A stretch of 17,563 nucleotides of DNA from an uncultured Eubacteriales bacterium (GCA_900321265.1 ONVJ01000256.1:1-17563); one strand, 5' to 3'; counted from the first letter of the stretch, positions 1 to 7,927 are shown. Numbers and translations: made by a program. Notes: generated by a model from the sequence alone, not told the origin.

Positions 1-19
1 AATTCAGTCAGGGGGAAAG

Positions 20-76
20 AAGAAAAAGCTCCCGGGCCCGCATGACGCCGGCGCGACGTCTTAAGAGCCCGGGAGG
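20..76 (-). terminator. Intrinsic terminator downstream of the EEP lipoprotein gene
   Basis: Read on the minus strand, a 9-bp perfect inverted repeat (CTCCCGGGC at 67-75, GCCCGGGAG at 29-37) encloses a 29-nt loop that itself holds a GACG/CGTC pair. It is followed at once by CTTTTTCTTC. This is the GC stem plus U-tract of a Rho-independent terminator. It lies about 50 nt past the stop codon of the lipoprotein gene and no other minus-strand gene is seen between them. Confidence 0.8.
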
Positions 77-124
77 ACTGGATATCAGTCAAACAGTTCT
101 TTTTCCTTTCAGTTGCCGCGCGGC

Positions 125-1816
125 TCAGCCGAAGATCGAATATTCCACGTAGACCGGATGATGATCACTCGGGTAATTGTTGTTTATCATCTCGTTGCAT
201 ACCCTGTACGACTTGGCTTCGACGGTCTTCGGATTGATAAAGATAAAATCGATGATGCTGTTGCTGGAGCCGTAGTTCGTAAAGGTTGCGACTCTCTCAG
301 AAGCCGGCGCGACATATGACGAATCCTTAAGTCCGGCTTTTATAATATTGGAATACTCGGTCGTTCCCGACTTCGCGTTGAAATCGCCGGTGACGATCAT
401 CGGATATGTCAGATAATCCTTCAGGAACGACGCCAGAACGAGAGACTGCTTAATCCTCGCGTCCGAGCTCTTGTGGTCGAAATGCGTATTGACGACCATG
501 ATCCTGGTCCCGTCGCTCTTGCGCTCAAGCAGCGCGTAGGTCCAGATGCGGTTGAGCGACGACTCGCTGTATTTCGAGACGGCGGAAGGAGTGTCCGAGA
601 GCCATTTCGTCCCGCTGTCGATCAGATTGAACACTTCCTTCTTGTAGAATATCGGGTTGTGCTCTCCCTTGCTGCCCCCGTCTCTTCCCTGACCGACATA
701 GCCGTAGATATCGCCGAGGCCTTTCGTCAGCGTCGTCATCCAGTCGGGGCTCACCTCCTGGAAGCCGACGGTATCGGGCATATAGTTCCTGACGATCTTT
801 ATGACACGCTCCTTCCGTTCCGCGGTGGCATTGCTGACGAGAACGTTGAAGGACATAGCCGTCTGACCAGATGTGTCGTATTCAAAGATCATCTCCGACG
901 GGATCTCAAGCGTGTATGTATCCTGCATCACGGTATCAAGCGGATCGGTGAGCTTTCTGGCGGCGACGCCGATACCCTGCGAATCAGCTCCGCAGATCTT
1001 TATGTCTGTGCCGTCAAAGCGGACTGCCGCCTTCCCGGACTCGGTCCCCGCGGAGCTGACGGGGTCGCGGTCGGTCTCGCCGATCAGTATCTCATGCGGA
1101 AATCCGTCGCGTGGGACGCTGTCGTCAACAGTTTCCAGAAGGTATCCTGTAGCTTCATAGATCCTTCCGCTGATAAGTCCGGCGATATCGGCTTCCGCCT
1201 TGCTCCCCATTTTCGGATATACGATCCTGAATTCATTGGCCGGGACCGTTCCGAGGAGCAGAGTGTTTATACTGTATTTCCCGAGACTGAGGCTGTCCAT
1301 TTCCGATGAATAAAAGATCTCGCTCTCCTCGGTGATGCTCCGGATGACCTCACGGGTAAAGCGTCTGATCGCTGCCAGGGTGGCTTCATCGTCGCCTCCG
1401 CAGATAACGAGCTTGCTGCCGACGATCCGGTAGCCGTAATCGTCTCTCCTGAGAGTTTCTCTGAACTCCTTCGATTCGGGTCTGTTCACCGCGCCGACGA
1501 GTATCTCGTACTCCCCGATCTCGAACAGCTGTATGCCTGCCTTGTAAAAATCGGTCTTGATGCCGATATCGGGAGCCAGCTTCGCCAGTTCGCTGCGAAG
1601 AGTCACAGCGGCGTCGACGATCTCGTCAGAGGCGACATCAGGCCTGACGACCATGTACGATCCGAGCGCGGAAAGAGGTATGGATGACGTCACAGGCGGC
1701 GCTTCGGTGGTATCGGGAACCGGGGTGGTACCCGGAGAGCCGGGATCCGCGGGGCCGCAGGCGGCCAGCATACAGACCGCAAGCAGAAAAGAAAGAAACG
1801 CAATTGTTTTTTTCAT
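125..1816 (-). CDS. Lipoprotein with C-terminal endonuclease/exonuclease/phosphatase domain
   Basis: The 563-residue protein starts with a lipoprotein signal (Lys-Lys, hydrophobic core, lipobox LAAC with Cys20), then a Pro/Thr/Ser-rich linker, so it should be anchored outside the membrane. Residues about 55-160 and 190-290 look like two copies of one module (see findings). Residues about 318-563 form an EEP (DNase I/sphingomyelinase-like) domain with its active-site motifs intact: SFNVL (N324), GFQEV (E354), NTHFDH (443-448), TGDFNA (D478, N480), IDFIFI (D523) and SDHHPV (D551, H552). These families use a divalent metal to hydrolyse phosphodiesters or phosphomonoesters; the substrate (nucleic acid, phospholipid or sugar phosphate) cannot be read from sequence. 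The start ATG has AGGA 9 nt upstream. The gene diverges from the MFS transporter and ends at a terminator. No clear promoter was found for it. Confidence 0.88.
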   Translation of the reverse strand: MKKTIAFLSFLLAVCMLAACGPADPGSPGTTPVPDTTEAPPVTSSIPLSALGSYMVVRPDVASDEIVDAAVTLRSELAKLAPDIGIKTDFYKAGIQLFEIGEYEILVGAVNRPESKEFRETLRRDDYGYRIVGSKLVICGGDDEATLAAIRRFTREVIRSITEESEIFYSSEMDSLSLGKYSINTLLLGTVPANEFRIVYPKMGSKAEADIAGLISGRIYEATGYLLETVDDSVPRDGFPHEILIGETDRDPVSSAGTESGKAAVRFDGTDIKICGADSQGIGVAARKLTDPLDTVMQDTYTLEIPSEMIFEYDTSGQTAMSFNVLVSNATAERKERVIKIVRNYMPDTVGFQEVSPDWMTTLTKGLGDIYGYVGQGRDGGSKGEHNPIFYKKEVFNLIDSGTKWLSDTPSAVSKYSESSLNRIWTYALLERKSDGTRIMVVNTHFDHKSSDARIKQSLVLASFLKDYLTYPMIVTGDFNAKSGTTEYSNIIKAGLKDSSYVAPASERVATFTNYGSSNSIIDFIFINPKTVEAKSYRVCNEMINNNYPSDHHPVYVEYSIFG

Positions 1817-1872
1817 CGGCGGTTTTCCTCTTATAACAGAAAATCTGACAGACGGCGTTTTTTGTATCGGTA

Positions 1873-1901
1873 TTGATTATTTGTCTGTTTTGTGATAAAA
1901 T
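1873..1901 (+). promoter_or_regulatory. Sigma-A promoter of the MFS transporter gene
   Basis: A TTGATT -35 box (1873-1878), a 17-nt spacer and a TAAAAT -10 box (1896-1901) preceded by TGA give an extended -10 promoter. It lies in the AT-rich gap between the divergent lipoprotein and transporter genes. The predicted start near 1908 leaves a leader of about 84 nt. Confidence 0.72.
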
Positions 1902-1922
1902 ATCTTTTGCTTTTGTTATCTT

Positions 1923-1980
1923 CCGGAAAGGCACCGGTGGCGCCGGATACTCGTGTCCGGCCTCCGCGCTCTCTTTCCGG
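1923..1980 (+). promoter_or_regulatory. Folded 5' leader of the MFS transporter mRNA
   Basis: An 8-bp outer stem (CCGGAAAG 1923-1930 with CTTTCCGG 1973-1980) encloses a second hairpin with an 8-bp stem (GCCGGATA 1942-1949, TGTCCGGC 1954-1961, one G-U pair) and a CTCG tetraloop. The 3' arm of the outer stem includes the two G residues of the weak Shine-Dalgarno GGAA at 1979-1982, so folding could limit translation. No U-tract follows, so it does not look like a terminator. I recognise no riboswitch class. Confidence 0.45.
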
Positions 1981-1991
1981 AAAAATGAACG

Positions 1992-3257
1992 GTGACTGAT
2001 TTGAAGAACAGCAAGGAATACTCGGGGCGCCGTACGGGAAACGCCGTCTTTGCCCTCTGCTTTATGATCTACGCGGTGTCCTATTTCGGAAGGAACACCT
2101 TTGCCGCATGCATAACCGATATGGAAAAGAGCGGCCTCTTCGAGGGGGGCTTCGACAGTTATGTCTCGACCGCCTTCTTAGTCTTTTACGGAGCCGGACA
2201 GTTTATCAACGGCAGGCTGGCGGGACGCATCCCGCCAGAGATCAGCGCCGCTGCCGGCCTGTTCGGGTCGGGAGTATCGAACATACTGATGGCGGTGTTC
2301 CCGTACAGGGCTGTTTTTATCCTACTCTGGGCGGCAAACGGCTTTTTCTGCTCGATGCTCTGGCCGACGGTAATACGTATATTCACCGAATGGCTCGACG
2401 ACCGGGAGCGGGGACTGGCTACTGCGAACATCTCCCCGTCGATACCGGTGGGATCGGTGATCTGCTATCTGATCTCTTCGGCGATGCTGAAGCTGCGCTG
2501 GCAGTATGTCTTCATTCTGAGCGGCTCTCTGCTCTGCGCCGGAGCTCTCGTATGGAGCGTTTCGGTCAGACTGCTTCGCGGTAATATCAGAAGAAAGGCA
2601 GAAGAAGTACAGAAATCGCTTACAGCGGACGCAGAGACGGGATCGAAGAAAAAACTCTCCCCCGCATATTTCTTTGCCGCCGGGCTCGGAGTCATGGCGG
2701 TGCTCTCGGTCATGTCGGGAGGTCTGAAAGAGGCCGTGATCGGCTGGATCCCGACATACCTGACCGATTGCTTCGATTATGAGCCCTCCTTCTCGGCGCT
2801 GGTATCAACACTGATGCCGATCGCCGGGATAGCCGGTCCCTATATCGCGATAATGATCAACAAAAGGCTTGACAACGAGGCTCTGACCGTCGCCGTCCTC
2901 ATGGGAATATCGGCGGCGGTGAACGGGGTCATCCTTGTCTCGGGAAACAGGACCGCGTGGGTGGCGATCGCGATGCTTGCGCTGTCGACCGCCTGCATGT
3001 GGGGTATAAACACTATGCTTATGACCTTCACCTGCTATCACTTCAGATCGGCCGGCCTCTCGGCGGCGGTGACCGGGACACTCAACGCGCTCGTTTATGT
3101 CGGATCCTCTTCCTTTACATATATCTACCGCGTCGTCAACGAATCCGCAGGCAGCTGGCTGCCTGTGGTCGCGATATGGACGGCACTGGGCACGGTATGC
3201 TGTCTTTTCGGGATCGGGCATTCAAAAGCCTGGAAAAAGAGACGTCCCGGGAGTTGA
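1992..3257 (+). CDS. MFS transporter, OPA (GlpT/UhpT)-like
   Basis: This 421-residue protein has about 12 hydrophobic segments and a hydrophilic central loop (about residues 195-220), as in the major facilitator superfamily. The first-helix stretch SYFGRNTFAACITDM, near residue 30, resembles the conserved Arg-containing segment of organophosphate:phosphate antiporters. GLKEAVIGWIPTYL at the start of the second half is also typical of that family. Likely cargo is a phosphorylated organic compound such as glycerol-3-phosphate or a sugar phosphate, but this is family-level inference. The start is uncertain: GTG at 1992 has GGAA 9 nt upstream, while an in-frame TTG at 2001 has GGTGA 5 nt upstream. 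It is the only plus-strand gene here, with its own promoter and a folded leader, and it converges on the hexomutase gene 57 nt away. Confidence 0.85.
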   Translation: MTDLKNSKEYSGRRTGNAVFALCFMIYAVSYFGRNTFAACITDMEKSGLFEGGFDSYVSTAFLVFYGAGQFINGRLAGRIPPEISAAAGLFGSGVSNILMAVFPYRAVFILLWAANGFFCSMLWPTVIRIFTEWLDDRERGLATANISPSIPVGSVICYLISSAMLKLRWQYVFILSGSLLCAGALVWSVSVRLLRGNIRRKAEEVQKSLTADAETGSKKKLSPAYFFAAGLGVMAVLSVMSGGLKEAVIGWIPTYLTDCFDYEPSFSALVSTLMPIAGIAGPYIAIMINKRLDNEALTVAVLMGISAAVNGVILVSGNRTAWVAIAMLALSTACMWGINTMLMTFTCYHFRSAGLSAAVTGTLNALVYVGSSSFTYIYRVVNESAGSWLPVVAIWTALGTVCCLFGIGHSKAWKKRRPGS

Positions 3258-3314
3258 ATTCACCGGCTGGAATTGTACGTCGATCATTGCGCTTTTGCCC
3301 GAAAATCCCCTGTT

Positions 3315-5072
3315 TTATTTTACATACTCCCCCACCGCATCCGCGAGTCTCTTCTCCAGCTTTTTCGCTTCTTCCGCGGAGGAGGCCCTGACCGACAGAT
3401 AGAACTTGATCTTCGGCTCTGTCCCTGACGGTCTGACAATGACCGAGCAACCTCCCTCAAGATCGAGCTTGAGTACGTTCGACGGCGGAAGGGTGCCGAG
3501 GCCCGGAAGGAAATCGGTGACCTTTTCCACACGAAGACCCGCGAAAGAAGCGACACCCGCGCGGATACCGTCGAGCAGCCGGTTCATGCGTTCTTTTCCG
3601 CCCGTCCCCTCAAAATAGAAAGAGTGCTGGGTGTCCAGAGAATAACCGTACTCCGACCAGATCTCCTCAAGCCTTCCGGCAAGGGTCTTGCCGCGGGATC
3701 TGTAGTCGGCGTACATTTCGCAGATCAGCATCGACGCGACGACCGCGTCCTTGTCCCTGACGTAGCTTCCGGAAAGATAGCCGTAGGATTCCTCAAACCC
3801 GAGCAGGAAGGAGTCTGCGCGGCCCTCTTTCTCAAGCAGACCGATCTGCTCTCCGATATATTTGAATCCGGTGAGGACATTGACGGTTTTAACCCCGTAA
3901 GAAGCGGCGATCTCGTCGGCGAGATAAGAACTGACGACCGTCTTTATGATCAGAGGCGCCTTCGGCATTCTGCCGGAGGCTTTTCTGCGCGCGCAGATCC
4001 AGTCGGTCAGAAGGATCCCGACCTCGTTCCCGGTAAAGAGACGGTAATCGTCACCGCAACGAACGGCGATACCGACTCTGTCGGCGTCGGGATCGGTGGC
4101 AAGCATAAGCTCCGCACGGCATTTTTTCGCGAGCTCGATCCCGAGCGAGAGCGCCTCGCGGATCTCGGGGTTTGGGAAGGGGCAGGTCGGGAATCTGCCG
4201 TCGGGGTCCTTCTGCTCTTCGACCGGGGTGATATTGCGAAAACCGCACTCAGACAGGATCCGCGTCACGGGAATATATCCCGTACCGTTCAGGGGGCTGT
4301 AAACGATCGGTATCTCCCTGTCGACATTCGGGTCGCCCGAAAGCAGCGATTCCTTCTTCACCGCGGCGATATAATCGTCGAAAACAGAATCGTCGATATA
4401 TGAGATCAGGCCGGATGCCAGACCTTCCTCAAAAGGCAGCGATGAGATGCCCGAGAAGCAGTCATGCCGCGAGATCATTTCTGAAATCTCGGCCGCGGCT
4501 TCTTCGGTTATCTGGCAGCCGTCGTTTCCGAATACCTTGTATCCGTTGTACTTCGAGGGGTTGTGCGAAGCCGTTATCATCACGCCGCCGGCGCATCCCA
4601 GGCGTCTTACCGCAAAAGAAAGACAGGGCACGGGCATAAGACGCCTGTAAATACGGCACCTGATGCCATTGGCGGCGAAGACCTCCGCAGCGGTCCGGGC
4701 AAACAGATCCGACTTTATCCTCGAATCGTAACTCACCGCCGCGGTACGGTCTTCCGGAGCATAATGTGCGCATATATAATCCGACAGCCCCTGCGTCGCC
4801 CTCGCGACGGTGTAGACGTTCATCCGGGATGTCCCGGCTCCTATGACGCCGCGAAGTCCGGCAGTCCCGAACGACAGTTCCTCTCCGAAGGCCTCGGAGA
4901 TAAGATCAGCCGCACGCGAGGCAGAAAAAGCAGCCTCTTCTCCGGGCATGACGTTCGCGCTTTCGGTGCAGAAAGCGTCGGGAAGCATTTTATCAAGCTC
5001 CGCCGACAGGTCGGGATCCGCGACGGCGTTTTTCCGCCACTCGCGGCATTTTTTCAGACAATCTTCGAACAA
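3315..5072 (-). CDS. pgcA: Alpha-phosphohexomutase (phosphoglucomutase/phosphomannomutase)
   Basis: The enzyme moves phosphate between C1 and C6 of glucose or mannose phosphates in the cytosol. All four family landmarks are present: phosphoserine loop TASHNP (Ser169), metal loop DPDADR (327-332), sugar-binding GFEESYGY (425-432) and phosphate-binding RPSGTEP (547-553). SFGTAGLRGVIGAGTSRMN near residues 67-85 is typical of the PgcA-type subgroup of Firmicutes. The reading frame is open to 5348, but homology begins around FEDCLKKCREWRK, so I chose TTG at 5070-5072, which has GGGG 8 nt upstream. This gives 585 residues, close to family length. manA lies 169 nt upstream on the same strand, fitting hexose-phosphate supply for glycolysis or for cell-wall and polysaccharide sugars. 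The gene symbol follows the Bacillus homologue; specificity for glucose over mannose is not proved. Confidence 0.9.
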   Translation of the reverse strand: MFEDCLKKCREWRKNAVADPDLSAELDKMLPDAFCTESANVMPGEEAAFSASRAADLISEAFGEELSFGTAGLRGVIGAGTSRMNVYTVARATQGLSDYICAHYAPEDRTAAVSYDSRIKSDLFARTAAEVFAANGIRCRIYRRLMPVPCLSFAVRRLGCAGGVMITASHNPSKYNGYKVFGNDGCQITEEAAAEISEMISRHDCFSGISSLPFEEGLASGLISYIDDSVFDDYIAAVKKESLLSGDPNVDREIPIVYSPLNGTGYIPVTRILSECGFRNITPVEEQKDPDGRFPTCPFPNPEIREALSLGIELAKKCRAELMLATDPDADRVGIAVRCGDDYRLFTGNEVGILLTDWICARRKASGRMPKAPLIIKTVVSSYLADEIAASYGVKTVNVLTGFKYIGEQIGLLEKEGRADSFLLGFEESYGYLSGSYVRDKDAVVASMLICEMYADYRSRGKTLAGRLEEIWSEYGYSLDTQHSFYFEGTGGKERMNRLLDGIRAGVASFAGLRVEKVTDFLPGLGTLPPSNVLKLDLEGGCSVIVRPSGTEPKIKFYLSVRASSAEEAKKLEKRLADAVGEYVK

Positions 5073-5121
5073 GGATATTGCCCCGTGTATAACATCACAT
5101 TCCGTTCTGCAAAAGTGATGA

Positions 5122-5127
5122 ATTATA
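5122..5127 (-). promoter_or_regulatory. Probable -10 box upstream of the hexomutase gene
   Basis: A perfect TATAAT lies about 50 nt upstream of the proposed TTG start, in an AT-rich patch between manA and the hexomutase gene. No convincing -35 hexamer sits 16-18 nt upstream (CCACAA occupies the position), so the promoter may need an activator or may be chance. If used, it would separate expression from manA. Confidence 0.42.
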
Positions 5128-5241
5128 CTTTTTCCTTTCAGATTTGTGGCAGTGTTAAATTGAAAGAGCGCGACCGCGGCCGGTATGATCCGGACAGCGC
5201 GGAATATGGAGACATGGTCGGTGCGAACGCCCCGGATCGTG

Positions 5242-6240
5242 TCAGAAGGTTCCCGAAGGCGGGGTGAAGACCGCCAGAAAGACTCCGCTGCCCGAGAGAA
5301 CCGCTGCCGATGAGCAGGCGGGAATGAAGGCGCAGCGGCCCGCCTCAATCGGCAGAGAATCGGTATCTCTCTCTATCCTTCCCTGCCCATCAAGGCAAAG
5401 GAGCACCGACCATGATGCTGTGCCCCTGTCGACACGGCAGGATGCATCCGAGATATTGATCCTGTCGACCGCTATGCAGTTTGCGTTCCAGACTCTCTCG
5501 GTGCCGGGGGGGACCTGCCGCCTTCTGCCTGTGTCGGGAATGAAGGAGGGCATCCGGATGACGTCGGCGGCTTTTGAAAGATGAAGCTCGCGCGGCTTTC
5601 CGTCGGCTCCTTTCCTTCCCCAGTCGTAGAGACGGTATGTCAGGTTTGAATTCTGCTGTATCTCCGCCATAAGTATACCGGCACCGATAGCATGGACCGT
5701 CCCCGCAGGCACAGGTACGACGTCGCCCGGCACAACGGGAATGCGGCGCAGGCAGTCTCCGATCGATCCGTCAGAGCATCTTCTCATGAGTTCATCCCTC
5801 GGAAGATCCTCCCTCAGGCCGTAGACAAGTTCGGCCCCGGGGAGCGCGTCGATGATGAACCAGCATTCTGTCTTCCCGCTTTGGCAGTTTTCGACTCTCT
5901 CTGCGTATCCGTCGTCGGGATGGACCTGCACCGAAAGATTTTGTTTCGCGTCGATGAATTTGACAAGGACGGGCAGCTCTCCGCCCGGGCAGAGCCCGCC
6001 GCAGAATCCGGGGTGATCCGACAGGACTTCTCTCAGCTCAAGGCCGGAAAAGCGGCCTGAAGCCACGGTCGAGGGTCCGTCGGGGTGGATCGAGCATTCC
6101 CAGGTCTCGGCCAGCGGACGGAGGGATATTCCCTTTTTGAATCTGCGGTCGATCAGGTCACCGCCCCAGATGTAATCCCTGGCCGCGGGCCTGAGCAGGA
6201 AGGGGGCATACTCCCCCTCTTTTGCGGAGATGTCAGTCAT
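5242..6240 (-). CDS. manA: Mannose-6-phosphate isomerase, class I
   Basis: This cytosolic zinc enzyme interconverts mannose 6-phosphate and fructose 6-phosphate. The cupin core carries the expected metal ligands: SVQVHPDD (Gln105, His107), KTECW (Glu125) and PAGTVHAI (His183). LTYRLYDWGR (Arg203) gives the catalytic arginine segment. With 332 residues it matches the shorter Firmicutes form. I chose the ATG at 6238-6240: it lies inside the end of pdxY (ATGACTGA, an 8-nt overlap), whereas the longer frame to 6276 adds residues unlike the family. No good Shine-Dalgarno precedes it, which fits translational coupling to pdxY. With the downstream hexomutase it could feed mannose into central metabolism or supply mannose phosphates. 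Confidence 0.92.
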   Translation of the reverse strand: MTDISAKEGEYAPFLLRPAARDYIWGGDLIDRRFKKGISLRPLAETWECSIHPDGPSTVASGRFSGLELREVLSDHPGFCGGLCPGGELPVLVKFIDAKQNLSVQVHPDDGYAERVENCQSGKTECWFIIDALPGAELVYGLREDLPRDELMRRCSDGSIGDCLRRIPVVPGDVVPVPAGTVHAIGAGILMAEIQQNSNLTYRLYDWGRKGADGKPRELHLSKAADVIRMPSFIPDTGRRRQVPPGTERVWNANCIAVDRINISDASCRVDRGTASWSVLLCLDGQGRIERDTDSLPIEAGRCAFIPACSSAAVLSGSGVFLAVFTPPSGTF

Positions 6241-7063
6241 CAAGCGCTGAAATGAGCGATCCGATGCAGGGCTCAAACTTGACTCCGTACCTGTGGGTGT
6301 CGTCGCCGACTGTATTCTCGATGCAGGCTACGGTGAAGTCTGCAGCGATCCTTGCCGCGTCTGTGACGCTCTTGCCTCTGGTAAGCGCCCCGGCGAAGAC
6401 CGAAGCGTAGACGTCTCCGGTCCCGTGGCACCCCTGGGAGATCTTTTTGTGGCAGTAATAATCGGTCTTCCCGGACTGTCTCACGGCAACCCCGGTAGAA
6501 AGAGGATCGTAGCTCACTCCGGTGAGGATCACCGTCCCGCCCGACGCCGAAAGCGCGTCAAGCAGTTTTTCGATATAATCCTCACGGTAGCTCTCGCGGT
6601 ATTCGATGCCGGTGAGGAGAGAAGCCTCGGTAATGTTCGGAAGGATGTAATCGGCGCCGAAAACGAGCTCCTTCATCGATTCGACGAAGTCGCTGTCGAA
6701 TCCGGGATAGAGCTTTCCGTTGTCCGCCATTGCCGGATCGACTATGAGCGGGCATCCGGGCTTGAGCAGTCTCTTCGCGATATCCCTGACATAAGCGATC
6801 TGCCTCGCGCTGCCCAGATAGCCGGTATAGACAGCGTCGAAGTAGAGCTTTTCCTTCTCCCAGTGGTCGGTGATCGCGGGCATATCTTCGGTCAGGTCTC
6901 TGAATGTATATCCTTTAAATCCGCCGGTGTGTGTTGAAAGAACAGCAGACGGCAGCACCGCCGTCTCGATCCCGCATGCCGACAGGAGCGGCAGCGCGAC
7001 GGTCAGCGAGCACTGACCGATGCAGGAGATGTCCTGCACTGTCAAAATCCTTTTGTAATCCAT
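6233..7063 (-). CDS. pdxY: Pyridoxal/pyridoxamine kinase (ribokinase family)
   Basis: The 276-residue kinase phosphorylates pyridoxal, pyridoxamine or pyridoxine for salvage of vitamin B6 cofactor. Family marks are the N-terminal start ILTVQDISCIGQCSL, THTGGF (44-49), GYLGS (81-85), VDPAMADNG (108-116), PNITEA (142-147) and the anion-hole GTGD (214-217), whose Asp217 is the catalytic base. The closely related ThiD kinases share parts of this, but THTGGF and the overall pattern favour PdxY. The ATG has GGAG 6 nt upstream. Its leader contains a GCCGCC/GGCGGC hairpin (7079-7095) just before the ribosome binding site, preceded by a TATTAT that could be a -10 box with a poor -35. The stop codon overlaps the manA start, so the two are cotranslated. 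Confidence 0.9.
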   Translation of the reverse strand: MDYKRILTVQDISCIGQCSLTVALPLLSACGIETAVLPSAVLSTHTGGFKGYTFRDLTEDMPAITDHWEKEKLYFDAVYTGYLGSARQIAYVRDIAKRLLKPGCPLIVDPAMADNGKLYPGFDSDFVESMKELVFGADYILPNITEASLLTGIEYRESYREDYIEKLLDALSASGGTVILTGVSYDPLSTGVAVRQSGKTDYYCHKKISQGCHGTGDVYASVFAGALTRGKSVTDAARIAADFTVACIENTVGDDTHRYGVKFEPCIGSLISALDD

Positions 7064-7115
7064 TATGGTCTCCGTTCCGCCGCCGGTCAGGCGGCAAATA
7101 ATAGTATTCTCATCG

Positions 7116-7152
7116 GCCGTTCAAAGATCCCGGATCCGAAAACGGCTTTTTT
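7116..7152 (+). terminator. Terminator-like hairpin facing the plus strand
   Basis: On the plus strand GCCGTT (7116-7121) pairs with AACGGC (7141-7146); a GATC/GATC pair inside can extend the fold, and TTTTTTCTTTT follows immediately. This is a modest intrinsic terminator oriented opposite to the surrounding genes, in the gap between pdxY and the phosphoesterase gene. On the minus strand the same stem is preceded by the A-run and not followed by a U-run, so it should not stop the sense transcript. Confidence 0.5.
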
Positions 7153-7191
7153 CTTTTCCCTACGCAGTTCTTATAATACTCCCCGGAAAAT

Positions 7192-7854
7192 TCAAACGTA
7201 GAACTCGGCGCCGTCTTCAAGCCGGTAGGCGGCGAGTCTTCCGCCTCTCGCTGCGCCGCAGTCGATACCTACCGAACCGTCGCTCTTCGCGATCTTCCCG
7301 TCGGGAGTCGGTTCGTGTCCGTAGATCACCGTAAAGTCAGGGATATTCCTGACCGGTGACGGCCCGAAGAACTCATGCTCCTCATATGCGTCGAATTCGT
7401 CGGCGGGATCGTAGCCGGTGATGCCCGAGTGTACGAGAAGATACTTTTTTCCGCCGATCTTCAGATTTTCGAAAAGCGGCATTTCGTCGAGATATTCAAG
7501 CAGCCCCTCCTTCATATCGGGATCGAGCTTTCTGAAGGCCTCAAAGGTCGGGGCCCCTCCCGAAGCAAGCCACTCTCTCATCTCAAGGGCAAACCCGGCG
7601 TCGGGAGTCTCGCCCGATGCAAGCAACTCGGAGAACTTCCGAAGCAGCCGTCTGGCCGTGACCTCATGCTCCCCGGCGACAGGCCAGATGTTCTGGGCGT
7701 ATGACATCTCCTCCAGTATTTCCAGGCCGTCCGGACCGATGTCTATGATATCGCCGAGAACGAACATGGCGTCTCGCCCTCCGAAACAGATCTTCTTTTT
7801 CAGCTGTCTGAACTGATCCGCAGAGCCGTGGATGTCGGAAATCACATATGTCAT
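7192..7854 (-). CDS. PPP-type metallophosphoesterase
   Basis: This 220-residue protein has the order of metal motifs of the calcineurin-like/PPP phosphoesterases: SDIHG (Asp7, His9), GDIIDIGPDG (Asp35, Asp38), GEHE (61-64), LVHSGI (His142) and YGHEPT (His180). The end (IDCGAARGGRLAAYRL) resembles bacterial serine/threonine phosphatases and ApaH-like enzymes. Substrates in this group include phosphoproteins and dinucleoside polyphosphates, and none can be assigned here. The canonical motif is GNHE/GNHD; the metal-bridging Asn is replaced by Glu62. ATG at 7854 has GGA 6 nt upstream. It follows a strong promoter and a leader of about 150 nt, and pdxY is 128 nt downstream. Confidence 0.86.
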   Translation of the reverse strand: MTYVISDIHGSADQFRQLKKKICFGGRDAMFVLGDIIDIGPDGLEILEEMSYAQNIWPVAGEHEVTARRLLRKFSELLASGETPDAGFALEMREWLASGGAPTFEAFRKLDPDMKEGLLEYLDEMPLFENLKIGGKKYLLVHSGITGYDPADEFDAYEEHEFFGPSPVRNIPDFTVIYGHEPTPDGKIAKSDGSVGIDCGAARGGRLAAYRLEDGAEFYV

Positions 7855-7927
7855 CTCGTGTCCCGGAACGCAGCGGCCCTTTTCTCTGAGGCCCCAGGCG
7901 TCCCTTCTCCTTTTAGTCGGGATAATT

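Noticed and set aside
473..1309. Long plus-strand open frame opposite the lipoprotein gene
   Set aside because: It is antisense to a gene with intact EEP motifs, has no ribosome binding site and no recognisable domain; long opposite frames are common in GC-rich DNA.
3258..3314. Bidirectional terminator between the convergent transporter and hexomutase genes
   Set aside because: A terminator is expected here, but no stem with a T-tract could be found in either direction.
5073..5348. N-terminal extension of the hexomutase frame
   Set aside because: The added residues run through the -10 box and the intergenic gap, do not resemble the family and have no ribosome binding site; the TTG at 5072 fits family length.
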